A DNA stretch of 15,147 bases from Timaviella sp038204505 (GCA_038204505.1 JBBRCV010000141.1:1-15147); one strand, 5' to 3'; positions 7,052 to 14,616 are shown, counted from the stretch's first letter. The notes: generated from the letters alone by a model not told the origin. Made by a program: numbers and translations.

Positions 7052-7561
7052 ATCTGCCTTCGATCGCCCGGTTGTCTTTAGCCAGTTCTGCGCCTCAATA
7101 TAGTTATTAGGAGCTTGGCGAATGGCGCGTTGCCAGTAGTCCGCAGCCGTATCAAACAGCCCTTCAGCCGCTTCGTCATCACCTTCCTCTTGCTTCAGCT
7201 CACCCAAGTGATGATAGATGACCGCCAGGTTATTCAGCGCTTGCGGCATCCGAGGACTGAGTTCAATAGACTGATGGTAGAGTTCTAGCGCTTTGTCGTG
7301 CTCGCCATTGCTGGCAAAAATTAGACCCATGTTGTAAAGAATAAAGCTGCGATCGTAGGGATCTTCTTCCAGCCGCAGAGCCTCTTCGTAGTTTGCCAAC
7401 GCCTCAGCGTATTCGCCATCGCCCTGAGCCGACATGCCATCGCGGTAATAGGCAAACGCTTCTTTAGCAGCGTGGCTGGTTGGCAGCATCTTCAAAATCA
7501 TGTCTGCCATGACTGTAAAGGTTTTGTCGATAAAGTTGTCGTTTCTTTGAGATCTGGGCAT
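7040..7561 (-). CDS. ycf3: Photosystem I assembly protein Ycf3
   Basis: A 173-residue tetratricopeptide-repeat protein, the usual length of Ycf3, a thylakoid-associated chaperone needed to assemble photosystem I. The N-terminus MPRSQRNDNFIDKTFTVMAD is highly characteristic. Three TPR units follow at about residues 35-68 (AYYRDGMSAQGDGEYAEALANYEEAL), 72-105 (SFILYNMGLIFASNGEHDKALELYHQ) and 113-153, where an acidic insertion KQEEGDDEAAEG lies between the helices of the last unit. A purine-rich AGAGG a few bases before the ATG supports the start. It is the first gene of a likely two-gene unit with gatC. Confidence 0.95.
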   Translation of the reverse strand: MPRSQRNDNFIDKTFTVMADMILKMLPTSHAAKEAFAYYRDGMSAQGDGEYAEALANYEEALRLEEDPYDRSFILYNMGLIFASNGEHDKALELYHQSIELSPRMPQALNNLAVIYHHLGELKQEEGDDEAAEGLFDTAADYWQRAIRQAPNNYIEAQNWLKTTGRSKADIFF

Positions 7562-7724
7562 GGTCGCCTCTAGTAAGAATTTAGGACAGAAAGAGGGTGT
7601 TAGAGCAGTCTAAATGGAATACTGGGGAACATCCCACAATTTAATACTTTAACCCTGATCCAACCCTACAACATGCAGCTACAATAGCCGCTTCACGTAG
7701 CTTCACCTTAGCAGAGCCATAAAG

Positions 7725-8003
7725 ATGCGTATCTCATCGCCCGGTCAGCTCAACGCTTCAGATTTTAGCGATTCCTCCCTCCTCAATAATGTCGTCATTC
7801 TTCCCGATGGCTCCGTCACCTGGGTTACAGCCAGTGCAACGCCATCTGAAGTCATTCCGACCGTTGCCTGCGAAGTCGTGCCCGAATGGCATCCTCTGCC
7901 CGCTGAATGCTTTCGGTTGCCCCAGCCACAGCCTCCCGACATTTTCGTTACAGTGCCAGAATTTGCTCCCCTGCGAGCATTAAAATCTGCGGGGCGCTTC
8001 TAA
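7725..8003 (+). CDS. Small protein of unknown function (92 aa)
   Basis: An open frame of 92 residues in the gap between ycf3 and the next plus-strand gene. I do not recognise a family. It has no membrane segment or signal peptide. The sequence is rich in Pro, Ser and Val, with a PDGSVTWV stretch and two Cys (about 49 and 62). The centre, EVVPEWHPLPAECFRLPQPQPPD, looks extended. A TACAAT at 7680-7685 could be a -10 element 40 bp before the ATG, but no good -35 is visible and no Shine-Dalgarno is present. A competing 64-residue frame overlaps it (7789-7983). It may be a lineage-specific gene; non-coding chance cannot be excluded. Confidence 0.45.
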   Translation: MRISSPGQLNASDFSDSSLLNNVVILPDGSVTWVTASATPSEVIPTVACEVVPEWHPLPAECFRLPQPQPPDIFVTVPEFAPLRALKSAGRF

Positions 8004-8096
8004 TTTCTTATTCTGTCTCTTAGGTGACTGCGCTTTCCCCATCATTTAGAACCAAAACCTATACTGAAGAGAGCAGCTCGTTTGAGGTTCAATAGC

Positions 8097-9413
8097 ATGG
8101 CTTTAAACCCTTCCGTCATGCAAGCGGTAGAGAGGTTAGGTTATCGGGTGACAGTCGGAGATGTAGCATCTCAGGCTGGATTAGAGGTACAGGTTGCCGA
8201 GCGCGATTTGCTGGCACTTGCCTCTGAAGCAGGTGGACACATGCAGGTCGCAGAATCAGGCGAGATGGCATACCTGTTTTCCAACAATTTTCGAGATGTA
8301 CTGCGTAATAAGTATTTTCGGCTGCGGCTTCAGGAATGGTGGAGCAAAATCTGGAGCGTTTTGTTTTACATCATTCGCATTTCCTTCGGAGTCGTGCTGA
8401 TTGCGTCAATTTTGCTGATCATGCTGGCGATCGCCATTATCTTAATTGCCCTAGCCAGCAGCCGAGGAGACAACGACAACGGCGGCGGTTGGGGCGGTGG
8501 TTCGGATAACAGGTCGGGCGGCGGCATGGGCTTTTTCTTCAGCCCCGATTTGTTCTGGATTTTCACACCCAACTACAACGACGATCGCGCTCATCGCCGC
8601 AAATTGAGCCGAGACAAGAGCGAAATGAACTTCCTGGAGTCGGTCTTCTCTTTCCTCTTTGGCGACGGCGACCCCAACGCCGAACTCAACGATCGCCGCT
8701 GGCAAACGATCGCCACTGTCATTCGCAATAACGATGGTGCGATCGCTGCCGAACAAGTTGTTCCTTACCTGGATGAATTAGGCGATCGATCCAAACAAGA
8801 ATTTGAAGACTATATGCTGCCCGTCCTGACGCGCTTCAACGGCAGACCGGAAGTGAGTCCGACCGGACAAATCATCTACCACTTTCCTGAACTGCAAGTT
8901 TCGGCACAACAACAAAAATCGAAGTCGGTCGGCGCTTACCTGAAAGAATCCCTCTGGCGATTCAGTCAAGCAGGTTCAGGGCAAATCATGTTGGCGGCAG
9001 GCTTGGGCGGCGTTAACCTGGTCGGGGCACTGGCGCTAGGCAGTTTGCTCCGCGATGGCACGATCGCCGCTCAGCTAGGTGGGTTAGTTGCCTTCGTGGG
9101 CGGCATTTATGGCATTTTACTGGCATATGGCATTGGCTTTTTAGGCATTCCCTTAGCCCGCTATTTTTGGATTCAGTGGCGCAACCGAGGCATTGAATCG
9201 CGGAATACATTGCGCCAAGAAAGAGCGATCGCCCTTAACTCAAGCAACGACATCCTCAACCAGAAACTTAGCTTTGCCAAACAGTTTGCAGCCGCTACAG
9301 TAGTTGATGAAAAAGATCTCGCATATACTACCGAGTCAGATTTAACAGAACAAGAGTATTTGAACGCTGACAAAGTGGATGCAGAATGGCGGAAAAGATT
9401 AGAGCAATCGTAA
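8097..9413 (+). CDS. Membrane protein with two winged-helix-like segments, unknown function
   Basis: A 438-residue protein of unknown function. I chose the ATG at 8097 because GAGG (8084-8087) lies upstream; a TTG at 8082 would add five residues. The N-terminal 65 residues look like a small winged-helix unit (RLGYRVTVGDVASQAGL through MAYLF). A long hydrophobic segment follows (about 88-120), then a Gly-rich linker (about 128-144). A second stretch at about 202-266 repeats the first pattern (WQTIATVIRNNDGAIAAEQV through GQIIYHFPEL). Two more hydrophobic regions lie at about 296-318 and 325-355. The C-terminus is charged. Similar proteins seem to occur in cyanobacteria and chloroplasts, but I cannot give a function. 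The winged-helix reading is inference from the pattern. Confidence 0.75.
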   Translation: MALNPSVMQAVERLGYRVTVGDVASQAGLEVQVAERDLLALASEAGGHMQVAESGEMAYLFSNNFRDVLRNKYFRLRLQEWWSKIWSVLFYIIRISFGVVLIASILLIMLAIAIILIALASSRGDNDNGGGWGGGSDNRSGGGMGFFFSPDLFWIFTPNYNDDRAHRRKLSRDKSEMNFLESVFSFLFGDGDPNAELNDRRWQTIATVIRNNDGAIAAEQVVPYLDELGDRSKQEFEDYMLPVLTRFNGRPEVSPTGQIIYHFPELQVSAQQQKSKSVGAYLKESLWRFSQAGSGQIMLAAGLGGVNLVGALALGSLLRDGTIAAQLGGLVAFVGGIYGILLAYGIGFLGIPLARYFWIQWRNRGIESRNTLRQERAIALNSSNDILNQKLSFAKQFAAATVVDEKDLAYTTESDLTEQEYLNADKVDAEWRKRLEQS

Positions 9414-9417
9414 TTGA

Positions 9418-9431
9418 ATGATCTTCTGATC
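9418..9431. terminator. Small hairpin after the membrane protein gene
   Basis: TGATC-TTCT-GATCA forms a 5-bp perfect stem a few bases past the stop codon, in the convergent gap with the Uma2 gene. There is no T-run, so a terminator role is weakly supported. Confidence 0.25.
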
Positions 9432-9568
9432 AGGCGCAGAGAACTACGGCTGCACCTGACGCTCTGTATAGTCTGCTTGCTCCACTGGCTGCACACACCA
9501 ATCTAGTACTCTGGCAGGTACGTTCACACCGAACAATAGAAAACAAGGACTTGCTATGATGCTTCTGT

Positions 9569-10132
9569 TCATTCAGGCAATGCTAGCCAGCTAAAAATCT
9601 CTACCGCTGATAAGGCGAGATCAATATCTTGCAGCATCGGTAGCAGAGCTGTGCCCTGATACAGCTTCACCCGCGACTCTGGCAAAATTGCCAACACAGT
9701 TTCATTCTCTGGATCAAGCAGCCAACCCAGTTCTGTACCATGCTCCATACAGTGCAGCAGATTAGCTAAAACCTTGGTCTGAGATTGATCAGGGGAAAGA
9801 ATTGCGATCGCCCAATCGGGAGGAATCTCAAACCGATTAGCAACTCTACCTGACGGGATGCGCGGAATTCTCTGCCACCGAAATACGGACACATCAGGCG
9901 CGATCGCCGCTCCACCAAATACACAGCGTAACTCAGGAAATGCATGGGCAATTTTAGCTGTTTTAGCAACTATATTTACTCCACTAAACAATGCGCTTTG
10001 TAATACACTGTGTTCCCCTTGGGGCATAGGTTTTTGTGTAACTTGACTGTTGATGAATTCACTCGCAGGTTTAGTTTCTGGCAGTTGCAGAAACGCTTCC
10101 AGTGTTAACGGTTGAGTTGGAGTTTGAACCAT
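9569..10132 (-). CDS. Uma2-family (DUF820) endonuclease, catalytic Glu apparently replaced
   Basis: A 187-residue member of the Uma2 family, predicted PD-(D/E)XK nucleases that are abundant in cyanobacteria, with roles mostly unknown. Family features are clear: the opening LTLEAFLQLPETKPASEFIN, the catalytic-Asp region IAPDVSVFRWQRIP (Asp at about 80), PPDWAIAILSPDQSQTK (104-120) and HGTELGWLLDPENETV. In most relatives the third stretch reads DWTIEILSP, with the Glu being a metal-binding residue. Here that position (about 110) is Ala, encoded inside a HIP1 octamer. The protein may be catalytically weak or dead. GGAGG just before the ATG at 10132 supports this start over a TTG at 10165. It stands alone. 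Confidence 0.85.
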   Translation of the reverse strand: MVQTPTQPLTLEAFLQLPETKPASEFINSQVTQKPMPQGEHSVLQSALFSGVNIVAKTAKIAHAFPELRCVFGGAAIAPDVSVFRWQRIPRIPSGRVANRFEIPPDWAIAILSPDQSQTKVLANLLHCMEHGTELGWLLDPENETVLAILPESRVKLYQGTALLPMLQDIDLALSAVEIFSWLALPE

Positions 10133-10486
10133 ATACCTCCAGGGATTAATGTCGGAATGCTGCAATAGGCGATCGCACCATTTTTAATGCTTTCAGCATC
10201 ATAACTTTTCCATAATCATAAAGAGGATTAGAAGCAGGCGATCGATAGGGATGGCGATCGGACTTGGAAAATCACTGTGCAGGGTTAAAGGGGCATTGGG
10301 TGGTGGGGCGGAATGATGCTGATCTGTATTGCGTGAAGTGGGGCGATCGGTAATGTGGGTAAGGCAGGATAGAAAAGTGCTGAGTAATAACCTTTAGTTA
10401 GAAAACATCTGAGGAGACATAACTTAGGATCTTTACATATCCGAGTTTTCTGCTCTGGTAAAGTCAACCTAGGATACACTAAGCGC
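10133..10486. other. 354-bp divergent spacer, no gene
   Basis: The spacer separates the Uma2 gene (-) from the AAA ATPase gene (+). It holds a HIP1 site (about 10170) and two further CGATCG cores near 10240-10260, then a G-rich stretch (10288-10330). A weak TACACT (10475-10480) lies seven bases before the ATPase ATG, which would make that mRNA nearly leaderless. I found no convincing ORF or hairpin. Confidence 0.5.
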
Positions 10487-11644
10487 ATGAGGAAGTTAAA
10501 GAGCATTCATTTCCAGCAGTTTCGAGGAATCCGAGATCTACGTTTGGAGGATCTCGGTCAGATTAATTTGCTGGTTGGAATCAACAACTCTGGCAAGACA
10601 AGTGTACTAGAAGGCTTATCAATATATTGTCATCCTCTTGACCTTAGAGAGTGGTTTAAAATAGCTCGTCAAAGAGAGCAAGAAAATAGATTTAGTCAAA
10701 TCTCAATTCTCGATTCAATTCAATGGTTATTTCCTAAACTCTATTCTTATGAAGAAAAGAACAGTAAACCAGAAACAGGAGAAATTATCATTGATGGCAA
10801 TGGTTCGTATCCTGTTAAAAAGCTACAGGCGAGTTATGAAGTGATTGAAGGCTTACGAATCTCCGAAAGAAAACGTAGAAGAAACCTCTCTCAAGGCGAA
10901 CAGGGTGAAGATGAAATCCCAGAGATTCATAAAGGAATTGATCTGCGTCTAGAGGTTCATGAGAACTCCGATCAACTAAGCTTTTTAGATACTCCTCCTA
11001 CGTTTGTTCAAGATTTCCAATTATGGGAAGATGATTATTCAATAGGTAGACTTCCAGGCTCTGGTCATTTGAGCTTAAAAACGTCAATTGTTACGACATC
11101 TTCTCATAGGTCAGAAGCCAATCAGCTTAGGCTTTTATCTGAGGCAAACTTTCAGAACTTTAAGGCTGATGTAGTAGCCTTATTGCGGCAAGTTGATTCT
11201 GAGATAACTGATATAGAGATTCTTCTGTCCCCAGATGCTATATCTTCTCGATTCAAGGCTTACATTCAGCATGAGAAATTTGGGCTTGCTCCGCTCAGCA
11301 CATTCGGTGATGGAATTCGTCGGCTACTTCACATTGCCTTGAAGCTAGCTAGTGTTCGAGGCGGAATTTTATTAATTGATGAGTTAGAGGTCACACTACA
11401 CACTGAAGTACTTCAAGACTCCTTTAAGTGGCTTGTTCGATGGTGCAAAGAACTAGATGTTCAACTATTTGCAACTACCCACAGTCTTGAGGCAGTCGAT
11501 GCGCTGCTAAGTGCAACGGAATCTGAGTCAGATCTGGTACTTTATCGTCTAGAACTCAAAGAAACACATACACGGGTTGTTAGACATGATTGGAATAGGT
11601 TAATGCTTCTTAGAGAAGAGCTAGGTCAGGAGGTTCGATGGTAG
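10487..11644 (+). CDS. OLD/RecF-like AAA family ATPase (defence candidate)
   Basis: A 385-residue ABC-type AAA ATPase of the AAA_15/AAA_21 group. The N-terminus KLKSIHFQQFRGIRDLRLEDLG is the classic start of SMC/RecF/OLD-like ATPases. Walker A is GINNSGKTS (31-39), a signature-like STFGDGIRR is at 271-279, Walker B is GILLIDELE (293-301), with the catalytic acid in place, and the switch His is in FATTHSLE (328-335). The middle (about 50-260) is variable and charged and may dimerise or bind a ligand. It has no fused TOPRIM domain; the next gene, overlapping by 7 bp, supplies a TOPRIM-like protein. Such split ATPase/TOPRIM pairs resemble OLD-type and PARIS-like anti-phage systems. Its AT-rich composition and lack of HIP1 sites suggest acquisition. 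Defence is inference. Confidence 0.88.
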   Translation: MRKLKSIHFQQFRGIRDLRLEDLGQINLLVGINNSGKTSVLEGLSIYCHPLDLREWFKIARQREQENRFSQISILDSIQWLFPKLYSYEEKNSKPETGEIIIDGNGSYPVKKLQASYEVIEGLRISERKRRRNLSQGEQGEDEIPEIHKGIDLRLEVHENSDQLSFLDTPPTFVQDFQLWEDDYSIGRLPGSGHLSLKTSIVTTSSHRSEANQLRLLSEANFQNFKADVVALLRQVDSEITDIEILLSPDAISSRFKAYIQHEKFGLAPLSTFGDGIRRLLHIALKLASVRGGILLIDELEVTLHTEVLQDSFKWLVRWCKELDVQLFATTHSLEAVDALLSATESESDLVLYRLELKETHTRVVRHDWNRLMLLREELGQEVRW

Positions 11645-12426
11645 ATCGACGGTATGCTTTGATCGGTGTTGAGGGATATCATGATCAAGCATTTATAGGC
11701 AGAATTCTCCATAGATTGCTTGGATTCAATGAATTTAAGGGTAGTAAGTCTGACTTAGATACTCTTTGGTCTAAGTTCGTACCTGATAATCCTTTCAAAT
11801 TTGGAAAGTTACACAGGAGGCTTGATACGCCACTCGTTTTTGATACAGAAGACGTTTCAGTAGCGATATATGTTGGAGAAGGAGATAGCCTCATCAGGAA
11901 CCTATCTAATAAGCTTTCAGACATGGATTACTCTGTGCTTTCAGCCTTCGGAATAGTAGTAGATGCTGACAAGCGTGATCTCAATAAAGTAGCAGAGAAT
12001 TACCGTGTGGGATTCAAGGAATTATTTCCAAATTTTCCTGTTAAACCTGGAGTACTTACGGAAGATTTTCCACGACTAGGGTTATATGTTCTGCCAGATA
12101 ATACAAATCAAGGTGTACTTGAGACTCTGATTTTGAATTGTGGAAAGTCTGTCTATCCTGAGCTTATGGAGAGAGCAGAGTTATACATTGAGCAGTTTTC
12201 ACAGGAGGAGACTCAAAAGATGTGTTGGAAACCGTTTGATAAGGAAAAGGCTATCATTGCAACAGTTGTGAGTGTTCTCAAGCCTGGCATGACCAACACA
12301 GTAAGTATTAAGGATGACAATTGGATTTGCTCAGAAACAGTGGCAGCAATTCCAGAACTGAATAACGTAGTTTCTTTCCTTAAAAAATTGTTGGCAATTG
12401 ATACAACTAGCTCCTCAGTATTGTAA
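11638..12426 (+). CDS. DUF3226/TOPRIM-like partner of the AAA ATPase
   Basis: A 262-residue protein whose motifs fit the DUF3226 TOPRIM-like group: GVEGYHDQAFIGRIL (10-24, with the first acidic residue at 12), FGIVVDADKRD (104-114, the DxD pair at 109 and 111) and GLYVLPDNTNQGVLETLIL (148-166). TOPRIM folds bind Mg2+ and occur in topoisomerases, primases and OLD nucleases, so this is a likely nuclease or effector worked by the ATPase upstream. Its ATG overlaps the end of that gene by 7 bp and is preceded by AGGAGG, so the two are translated together. The C-terminal third is not recognisable. Composition is AT-rich like the ATPase gene. A 7-bp tandem repeat (GTAATTC) covers the stop codon. The family call is from motifs only. 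Confidence 0.82.
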   Translation: MVDRRYALIGVEGYHDQAFIGRILHRLLGFNEFKGSKSDLDTLWSKFVPDNPFKFGKLHRRLDTPLVFDTEDVSVAIYVGEGDSLIRNLSNKLSDMDYSVLSAFGIVVDADKRDLNKVAENYRVGFKELFPNFPVKPGVLTEDFPRLGLYVLPDNTNQGVLETLILNCGKSVYPELMERAELYIEQFSQEETQKMCWKPFDKEKAIIATVVSVLKPGMTNTVSIKDDNWICSETVAAIPELNNVVSFLKKLLAIDTTSSSVL

Positions 12427-12672
12427 TTCGTAATTCTTCTGCTTCTAACTTTCTTGCTCCAACTTTCGAGTATGAGTAGCCTGTCTAGCTAAAGGTCAAG
12501 AGGTCAATTTCTGTCTTTATTGGTATATCGTTTCTAGTGAATGCCTAGATTCTTCTTTTATGCTGAAAACCATAGCTGATGTGAATTGGGTCGATCGCCC
12601 TCATAAAAGTAAAATGAGTCAAACAACGATCGCTCATCCAGAATACACTTCACAAAGCGATCGCCCTACACC
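12427..12672. other. Convergent spacer with HIP1-type sites, no partner toxin
   Basis: This 246-bp stretch lies between the TOPRIM-like gene and the antitoxin gene. It holds three CGATCG-type sites (about 12592, 12629 and 12658) and marks the return of HIP1 sequences after the HIP1-free pair. On the minus strand, where a ParE toxin gene would be expected just after the antitoxin gene, I see no open frame. Confidence 0.5.
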
Positions 12673-12921
12673 TCACCGTCCAAAATGCTGTTGATGTCTC
12701 GCGTTGCATTTTTGCTCCCACCAATCGTCTGTTGCTTCAGTGGGTTCTCCGCTCTCCAACCCGTCTAGCAACAGCAATTCGACTCGTTTCTGTTGCGCCA
12801 GCCGCTCTTGCTCTCGCAGAATCAACTGATAAACATACTCACTGGCGGTATTAAAGCCAGCCGCTGTTGCTTGCTGTTCGACAAATGCAAGAATCTGATC
12901 TGGAAGCGCCATGTTTAGCAT
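12673..12921 (-). CDS. ParD-family ribbon-helix-helix antitoxin, without partner toxin
   Basis: An 82-residue protein of the ParD/CC2985 antitoxin type. The N-terminus LNMALPDQILAFVEQQATAAGFNTASEYVYQLIL is a typical ribbon-helix-helix DNA-binding unit (strand about 2-6, helices about 8-19 and 25-40). It is followed by a charged segment and LLLDGLESGEPTEATDDWWEQ, the part that in ParD proteins wraps the ParE toxin. Antitoxin genes of this kind usually precede parE by a few bases; here none follows within the 246 bp before the convergent gene. It may be an orphan antitoxin, a repressor in its own right, or the remnant of a lost module. The ATG at 12921 gives the normal ParD N-terminus; another ATG lies three codons in. 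Confidence 0.85.
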   Translation of the reverse strand: MLNMALPDQILAFVEQQATAAGFNTASEYVYQLILREQERLAQQKRVELLLLDGLESGEPTEATDDWWEQKCNARHQQHFGR

Positions 12922-12946
12922 TAAGCACTAACCTCAAGTCGTGACA

Positions 12947-12980
12947 ATACTCTAGTATAGCTAAACCCAAACTTTTTCAA
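12947..12980 (-). promoter_or_regulatory. Likely promoter and operator of the antitoxin gene
   Basis: On the minus strand TTGAAA (12980-12975) and TATACT (12959-12954) form a -35/-10 pair with a 15-bp spacer, slightly short. The -10 overlaps a perfect inverted repeat ATACT-CT-AGTAT (12947-12958), which suits autorepression by a ribbon-helix-helix protein. The start codon is about 25 bp further on. Confidence 0.45.
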
Positions 12981-13067
12981 GCGATCGCTCAAGCTTTCGA
13001 TTCCTAATAAATATTCAAATCGCCTAGCAATTTTTGCTTTCGGTGACAATCGACAATCAGGGAAACA

Positions 13068-14222
13068 TCAGGATCTTACTTGGACTGGCATCACCAAATA
13101 CGTCATCTTCATCCCCCCCAACGGGGTCAAAATCGAAGGGCTGGTTGCTGTATTAAACTGCATTTGCACTTCAGCCGTATTTAACGCTTTCAAACCTTCC
13201 AGCAGATATTTTACATTAAATGCAATCTCCAAATCATCGCCAGAAATTTGTGCCGGAATTGCTTCTCGACCGCTGCCCACATCTTGAGCATCGACAGACA
13301 AGATGATTTCTTGATCGGCAGTAGTTAGAGTGAATTTGACGATGCTATTTTTTTGGTCGGCTAGTACAGCAATGCGTTCTAGTGCAGAGGTTAAGAGACG
13401 GCGATCGCACGTCATTTGGCGCGAAAATTGTTTGGGGATCAACTGCCGATAGTTGGGATATTGCCCTTCTAACAGGCGACTGGTGAGACGCTGATTTGCC
13501 CATTCCACAATCAATTGCCCCTGGTCAAATCGAATGGCGATCGGTTCTGCCGAAGCATTGCTCTGAATCATTCGCTCCAGTTCTCGCAAGGCTTTACCGG
13601 GAACCGTGACATCAAACTTGCCTTTGTGGTTCTTCTGACCTGGATCAGCATCCTCTGGCTGAACATTCGCCGTTTCTACCACTGCTAACCGATGCCCATC
13701 GGTCGCCGCAAACTCCATGCCATCTTCGTCTACGGCAATGTGAACTCCCGTCAAGACCTGCTTAGTCTCATCAACGCTGGTGGAGAAGAGTGAACCCCGC
13801 AGCCCTTCCAGCAGCGCCTCAACGGGTAAGTAAGCCACGCTACCATCGACTAACGTAGGCAGCTCAGGATACTCCTCTGCACCCATACCTCGCACCTGGT
13901 AGCGTCCGGCGGCACAGGTCAAGGTCACGAGGGTTTCATCGGTGCCGCCGTCTAAGGTAATCTCGCCATCGGGCAACCGAGAGACGATATCGCCCAGGAG
14001 CTTTGCGGGCAGAGTTAATACGCCGCCTTCTGTAACCTGAACCTTGAAGCTGGTTTGCACTCCCAGGCTGAGATCAAAACCTGTAAGACTCACCTGCTGC
14101 GTCTCTTCGTTAGCGTTTAGCAGAACATTTGCCAGAACGGGATGGCTAGGACGAGAAGGCACGACGCGGCTGACTAAAGACAGGTGGGTATTGAGTTCGT
14201 TCTGGGTACAGGTGAGTTTCAT
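13068..14222 (-). CDS. dnaN: DNA polymerase III subunit beta (sliding clamp)
   Basis: The beta clamp, a ring that encircles DNA and tethers the replicative polymerase. The protein from the ATG at 14222 has 384 residues, the normal length, with three clamp-fold domains of about 125 residues each. It begins MKLTCTQNELNTHLSLVSRVVPSR, includes VLTGVHIAVDEDGMEFAATDGHRLAV in the middle domain and EGQYPNYRQLIPKQF in the third, and ends TYLVMPVQVRS, the usual C-terminal strand near the partner-binding pocket. The frame is open upstream to a GTG at 14387, which would add 55 basic, Ser-rich residues unlike any clamp, so I prefer the internal ATG even though neither start has a clear Shine-Dalgarno. A cluster of DnaA boxes lies upstream, as at other cyanobacterial origins. 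Confidence 0.95.
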   Translation of the reverse strand: MKLTCTQNELNTHLSLVSRVVPSRPSHPVLANVLLNANEETQQVSLTGFDLSLGVQTSFKVQVTEGGVLTLPAKLLGDIVSRLPDGEITLDGGTDETLVTLTCAAGRYQVRGMGAEEYPELPTLVDGSVAYLPVEALLEGLRGSLFSTSVDETKQVLTGVHIAVDEDGMEFAATDGHRLAVVETANVQPEDADPGQKNHKGKFDVTVPGKALRELERMIQSNASAEPIAIRFDQGQLIVEWANQRLTSRLLEGQYPNYRQLIPKQFSRQMTCDRRLLTSALERIAVLADQKNSIVKFTLTTADQEIILSVDAQDVGSGREAIPAQISGDDLEIAFNVKYLLEGLKALNTAEVQMQFNTATSPSILTPLGGMKMTYLVMPVQVRS

Positions 14223-14434
14223 GGGGGTGCGTAAAGAGCTAAAGAAGCTGGGGTCAGCAAGGGATGGAAGAGAAAGTGCACGGCGAATGGATTTTGTAGG
14301 TCTGCCAGCTTTGGCTGTGACTCTTAAACGAGTGCTTTTCGGAAGCGATCGTAACACTCCCTTTTGAATAAGAGTGAGTTTGTTCACAAATTTGTTGGCT
14401 TAGGTTAATCTACTTGTCCGGAGAGTTCTTTCAT

Positions 14435-14452
14435 CTTTAAATAGTTTTAAAG
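14435..14452. promoter_or_regulatory. Inverted repeat between dnaN and the DnaA boxes
   Basis: CTTTAAA-TAGT-TTTAAAG is a perfect stem-loop with 7-bp arms. It lies in the dnaN upstream region and could act in dnaN expression or as part of the origin. Confidence 0.35.
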
Positions 14453-14473
14453 AGATCTAGTAGTAGTAGAGCC

Positions 14474-14545
14474 TGTGGAAAATGTGGAAAAGATTTTCAA
14501 AGCTTTGCTACAACTGGGCTAGAGGGACTTTAAGAGTGTGGAAAA
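14474..14545 (-). promoter_or_regulatory. DnaA box group, minus orientation (3 boxes)
   Basis: TGTGGAAAA occurs at 14474-14482, directly again at 14483-14491, and at 14537-14545. Each is a perfect TTTTCCACA read on the minus strand. The first two abut without a spacer. Confidence 0.8.
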
Positions 14546-14616
14546 CCTGTTAGGGAAAATAGAGGTTTTCAACAGGTACCCTATTACCTTGCCAAGTTGT
14601 TAGAAATGGCTCAAGG

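Noticed and set aside
7789..7983. 64-residue frame overlapping the 92-residue ORF
   Set aside because: It is shorter, internal, and has no start signal or recognisable composition.
10285..10506. 73-residue minus-strand frame in the Uma2/ATPase spacer
   Set aside because: It overlaps the ATPase start, has low-complexity content and no ribosome binding site.
14044..14367. 107-residue plus-strand frame opposite dnaN
   Set aside because: It lies mostly antisense to the conserved clamp sequence.
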